The notes under the pieces: generated by a model
Told to the model about the DNA's origin: nothing
Seen by the model: only the letters and a program-made list of their open reading frames with translations
Databases searched by the model: none
NCBI RefSeq assembly: GCF_036346855.1
Contig: NZ_CP107841.1
Location: 8,994,001 to 9,058,000 of the forward strand
From: Streptomyces europaeiscabiei
GTDB lineage: Bacteria > Actinomycetota > Actinomycetes > Streptomycetales > Streptomycetaceae
DNA: 64,000 nucleotides
Direction: 5' to 3'
Made by a program: the position numbers and the translations under genes
Shown: positions 61,958 through 64,000 of the stretch, piece after piece
Numbering within the stretch: the first letter of the stretch is position 1
How the letters are laid out: each line of letters begins with the position of its first letter

Positions 61958-62896
61958 ATGGACACCACCGCGGCCTCCGCCCCCGACTCCTCCGGTACGG
62001 TCCCCGCATCCCCCGCCCCCGCCCCCACCTCCGTCTCGGCTCCGGCCCCCGTTCCCGGGTCGGGTGGGGCCCGCCTGGCCGGGGTCCTCACCATGGTCGG
62101 CTGCGGGGTGTCCAACCAGGTCGGGGCCGCGCTGGGTTCACTGGCCTTCCCGGTGCTCGGGCCCGCCGGGGTCGTCGCGGTACGGCAGTACGTCGCCGCG
62201 ATCGTCCTCGTGGCCGTCGCCCGGCCCCGGCTGCGGTCCTTCACCGCGCGGCAGTGGTGGCCGGTGGTGCTGCTGGCACTGGTCTTCGGGACGATGAACC
62301 TGTCGCTGTACACGGCCATCGACCGCATCGGTCTCGGGCTCGCGGTGACCCTGGAGTTCCTCGGCCCGCTCGCCATCGCCCTGGCCGGCTCGCGCCGCCG
62401 GGTGGACGCGTGCTGCGCGCTGATCGCCGCCCTCGGCGTGGTCACCCTGATGCGTCCGCAGCCCTCCGCCGACCACCTCGGCATGGGGCTCGGCCTTCTC
62501 GCCGCCGTCTGCTGGGCGTCGTACATCCTCCTCAACCGCACGGTCGGCCGCCGTATCCCCGGCGCGCAGGGTTCGGCCGCCGCCGCCGGGCTCTCCGCCC
62601 TGGCCTTCCTGCCGGTCGGCATCGTCGTGGTCGTCCGGCAGCCGCCGACCGCCGGGGCCGTCGGCTACGCGATCGCCGCCGGCGTCCTCGCCTCGGCCGT
62701 GCCGTACCTCGCGGACGTGTTCACCCTGCGCCGCGTGCCCGCCCAGGTCTTCGGGCTCTTCATGAGCGTCAACCCCGTCCTGGCCGCCCTGGCCGGCTGG
62801 ATCATGCTCGGGCAGGGCCTCGGGTGGATCGAGTGGGCCGCGATCGGCGCGGTGGTCGCGGCGAACGCGCTGAGCATGCTCGTACCCCGCCGCTGA
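61958..62896 (+). CDS. EamA/RhtA-type DMT exporter
   Basis: 312 aa from the ATG at 61958. After an Ala/Pro/Ser-rich cytosolic start, about ten membrane helices in two EamA repeats: GVLTMVGCGVSNQVGAALGSLAF, VVAVRQYVAAIVLVAVARP, GLGLGLLAAVCWASYILLNRTVG-like and VFGLFMSVNPVLAALAGWIMLGQ. RhtA-like proteins export homoserine, threonine or aromatic compounds and drugs. Here it could export a pathway intermediate or a toxic substrate. Confidence 0.88.
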   Translation: MDTTAASAPDSSGTVPASPAPAPTSVSAPAPVPGSGGARLAGVLTMVGCGVSNQVGAALGSLAFPVLGPAGVVAVRQYVAAIVLVAVARPRLRSFTARQWWPVVLLALVFGTMNLSLYTAIDRIGLGLAVTLEFLGPLAIALAGSRRRVDACCALIAALGVVTLMRPQPSADHLGMGLGLLAAVCWASYILLNRTVGRRIPGAQGSAAAAGLSALAFLPVGIVVVVRQPPTAGAVGYAIAAGVLASAVPYLADVFTLRRVPAQVFGLFMSVNPVLAALAGWIMLGQGLGWIEWAAIGAVVAANALSMLVPRR

Positions 62897-62945
62897 CGCA
62901 CCTGGGGGAGAGGGCCGGGGGTGGATCCACTCTGTGTCGGGGTTC

Positions 62946-62979
62946 ATGGACACTTGCTCATTTCTTGACAGGTGTCCAT
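62946..62979. promoter_or_regulatory. TetR operator overlapping a leaderless promoter
   Basis: ATGGACAC (62946-62953) and GTGTCCAT (62972-62979) are perfect inverted arms 18 bp apart. TTATCT (62979-62984) is a possible -10 just before the ATG at 62990. The operator therefore sits over the core promoter and fits autorepression. Confidence 0.7.
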
Positions 62980-62989
62980 TATCTTGGTC

Positions 62990-63631
62990 ATGAAGCAGGA
63001 ACCCACCGAGTCGACGACGCCCCCGCCGCGCATGGACCGCAGAGTCCGCCGCTCCCGCTCCGCGTTGATGCGGGCGGCGATCGCCCTGGTCACCGAGCGG
63101 GGCACGACGGCCGTGCCGGTGTCGGAGATCGCCGAGGCCGCGGATGTGAGCCGACAGGTGCTGTACCAGCAGTTCGGCGACCGTGACGGGCTGCTGCTCA
63201 GGGCCGCGCTCGACCTCGCCCGGCGCGAACTGATCGAGGGCCCCGCGTACGACTCGGCGGACATGACCGACCGGGCCGGGGTTCTGGCCATGGCACGGCA
63301 CTTCGCGGAGCACCGCGGCTTCTACCGCGCGATGTTCACCGGGTCCTGCGCGTTCGACCTGAACAGGGCGCTGACCGAACTGATCATCCCGGCCAACCGG
63401 GAGGTCGTACGCCACAGACACGGCACCGACCTCGCCCCCGAGCTGGTCGACGACCTCGCGACGTTCCTCACCGGCGGCGCCTCCGCAGTCGTCAACACCT
63501 GGGTCGTGGCGGGCGAAGAGCCGCTCGACCCCGAGGAGTTCACCGACCGGCTCATGCGGATGGTGCCCGTGGTCGCCACCGCGCTGGGCCGGTCCACCAC
63601 ACCCGCACCGAACCAGGAGCAACGCCGGTGA
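62990..63631 (+). CDS. TetR-family regulator
   Basis: 213 aa from the ATG at 62990. N-terminal HTH RSRSALMRAAIALVTERGTTAVPVSEIAEAADVSRQVLYQQFGDRDGLLL in family-typical arrangement at about 20-68. The C-terminal ligand region is helix-rich (MARHFAEHRGFYRAMF). No Shine-Dalgarno sequence; probably leaderless. Overlaps the hydrolase gene start (GTGA), so both form an operon. Confidence 0.9.
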   Translation: MKQEPTESTTPPPRMDRRVRRSRSALMRAAIALVTERGTTAVPVSEIAEAADVSRQVLYQQFGDRDGLLLRAALDLARRELIEGPAYDSADMTDRAGVLAMARHFAEHRGFYRAMFTGSCAFDLNRALTELIIPANREVVRHRHGTDLAPELVDDLATFLTGGASAVVNTWVVAGEEPLDPEEFTDRLMRMVPVVATALGRSTTPAPNQEQRR

Positions 63632-64000
63632 ACCTGAGCAGCCACCTCATCCAACGCGCACTGAAACTGCCGCCGCCGCTCACCCGGGACCTCGTCGTCG
63701 AGCGGGACCTGCGGGTGCCGATGCCCGACGGGGCCGACCTGCTCGCCGACCGCTGGGCGCCGCGCACCGGCGCCGAGGGCCTGCCGACCGCGCTGATCCG
63801 CTGCCCGTACGGCAGGCGGGGCGCGATCGCCCTCGGGGCGGTCCGACCGCTGGCCGAGCGCGGATACCAGGTGCTGATCCAGAGCACCCGCGGCGGCTTC
63901 GGCTCCGGTGGCACCCCCGACCACATGCGGCAGGAGCGTGCGGACGGCCTGGCCACCCTGGACTGGCTCGTCGAGCAGCCGTGGGCCGGTGACGCGATCG
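63628..64000 (+). CDS. CocE/NonD (X-Pro dipeptidase S15) family hydrolase, truncated at the window end
   Basis: Only the first 124 codons are in the window. GTG start overlaps the TetR stop. Motifs of the alpha/beta-hydrolase N-terminal domain: VERDLRVPMPDGADLLADRW, LIRCPYGRRG, RGYQVLIQSTRGGFGSGG and DGLATLDWLVEQPWAGD. The nucleophile Ser lies beyond the edge. Family members hydrolyse esters or acyl bonds (cocaine esterase, glutaryl acylases). It could open the ester made by the BVMO. Confidence 0.85.
   Translation, partial: MNLSSHLIQRALKLPPPLTRDLVVERDLRVPMPDGADLLADRWAPRTGAEGLPTALIRCPYGRRGAIALGAVRPLAERGYQVLIQSTRGGFGSGGTPDHMRQERADGLATLDWLVEQPWAGDAI

Overview
The window is chromosomal DNA from a high-GC actinomycete, almost certainly a Streptomyces. 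Codon third positions are nearly all G or C, and GTG starts and GTGA/ATGA stop-start overlaps are frequent. Typical Streptomyces families are present: SpoIIE-type PAS/GAF phosphatase, DUF574 methyltransferase, secreted-repeat lipoprotein, class E/F sortase and bldA-type TTA codons. The block from about 19 to 32 kb (secreted-repeat lipoprotein, RmdA-like GGDEF-EAL protein, LysR regulator, sdhCAB, then olsB-olsA) matches my recollection of the S. coelicolor SCO0920-SCO0930 neighbourhood. That is memory, not a search result. I saw no rRNA, tRNA, CRISPR array, transposase, integrase or origin.

Layout. 0-10 kb: an SDR-like protein lacking the catalytic Tyr, an HD-like protein, a 57-aa peptide gene, a GNAT, an amidase, a lipase-maturation-factor membrane protein, a PAS-GAF-PP2C-HATPase phosphatase and an Fpg/Nei glycosylase. 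9.8-14 kb: an ECF sigma factor with a zinc anti-sigma factor and an unknown protein between them, a CapA-like protein and a UspA. 14-19 kb: an envelope block with a Tat-type polysaccharide deacetylase, a sortase, two Ig-like membrane-anchored surface proteins, a DUF4239 protein and a proline-rich surface protein. 19-32 kb: lipoprotein, TTA-containing methyltransferase coupled to a c-di-GMP enzyme, second succinate dehydrogenase under a LysR regulator, HEAT-repeat protein and ornithine-lipid genes. 32-40 kb: LLM flavoenzyme, a 1,730-aa secreted protein with two GH43 domains, and a dual GNAT. 40.6-48 kb: a flavin electron-transfer operon (flavocytochrome, tandem FMN-binding protein, ApbE) divergent from a two-component system, then a NarL-type two-component pair. 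48-51.5 kb: Zn-type dehydrogenase, SDR, a decayed SGNH hydrolase and a MarR gene with three operator-like sites. 52.3-64 kb: a TTA-containing orphan response regulator followed by a compact oxidative cassette (P450, 3Fe-4S ferredoxin, ferredoxin reductase, SDR, Baeyer-Villiger monooxygenase, SMP-30-like lactonase), with LysR, EamA exporter, TetR and the start of a CocE/NonD hydrolase.

How the genes may work together. The 53-64 kb cassette reads as a pathway: hydroxylate a ring, oxidise the alcohol to a ketone, insert oxygen to give an ester or lactone, and hydrolyse it. Four 11-bp-phased motifs between the orphan regulator and the P450 gene could link the two. The 40.6-43.5 kb operon would move electrons from cytosolic pyridine nucleotide across the membrane to covalent FMN outside the cell. 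The 20.5-23.5 kb pair ties a TTA codon to c-di-GMP turnover.

The most unusual features are non-coding. Nine copies of a short intergenic motif are present, several continuing into a hairpin. In two copies the hairpin arms differ in sequence but remain complementary around the same CTGCG loop. There is a six-copy array of 47-bp units, a 374-bp minisatellite inside the P450/BVMO cassette, two smaller minisatellites, a 183-bp tandem duplication and a perfect 26-bp bidirectional terminator.
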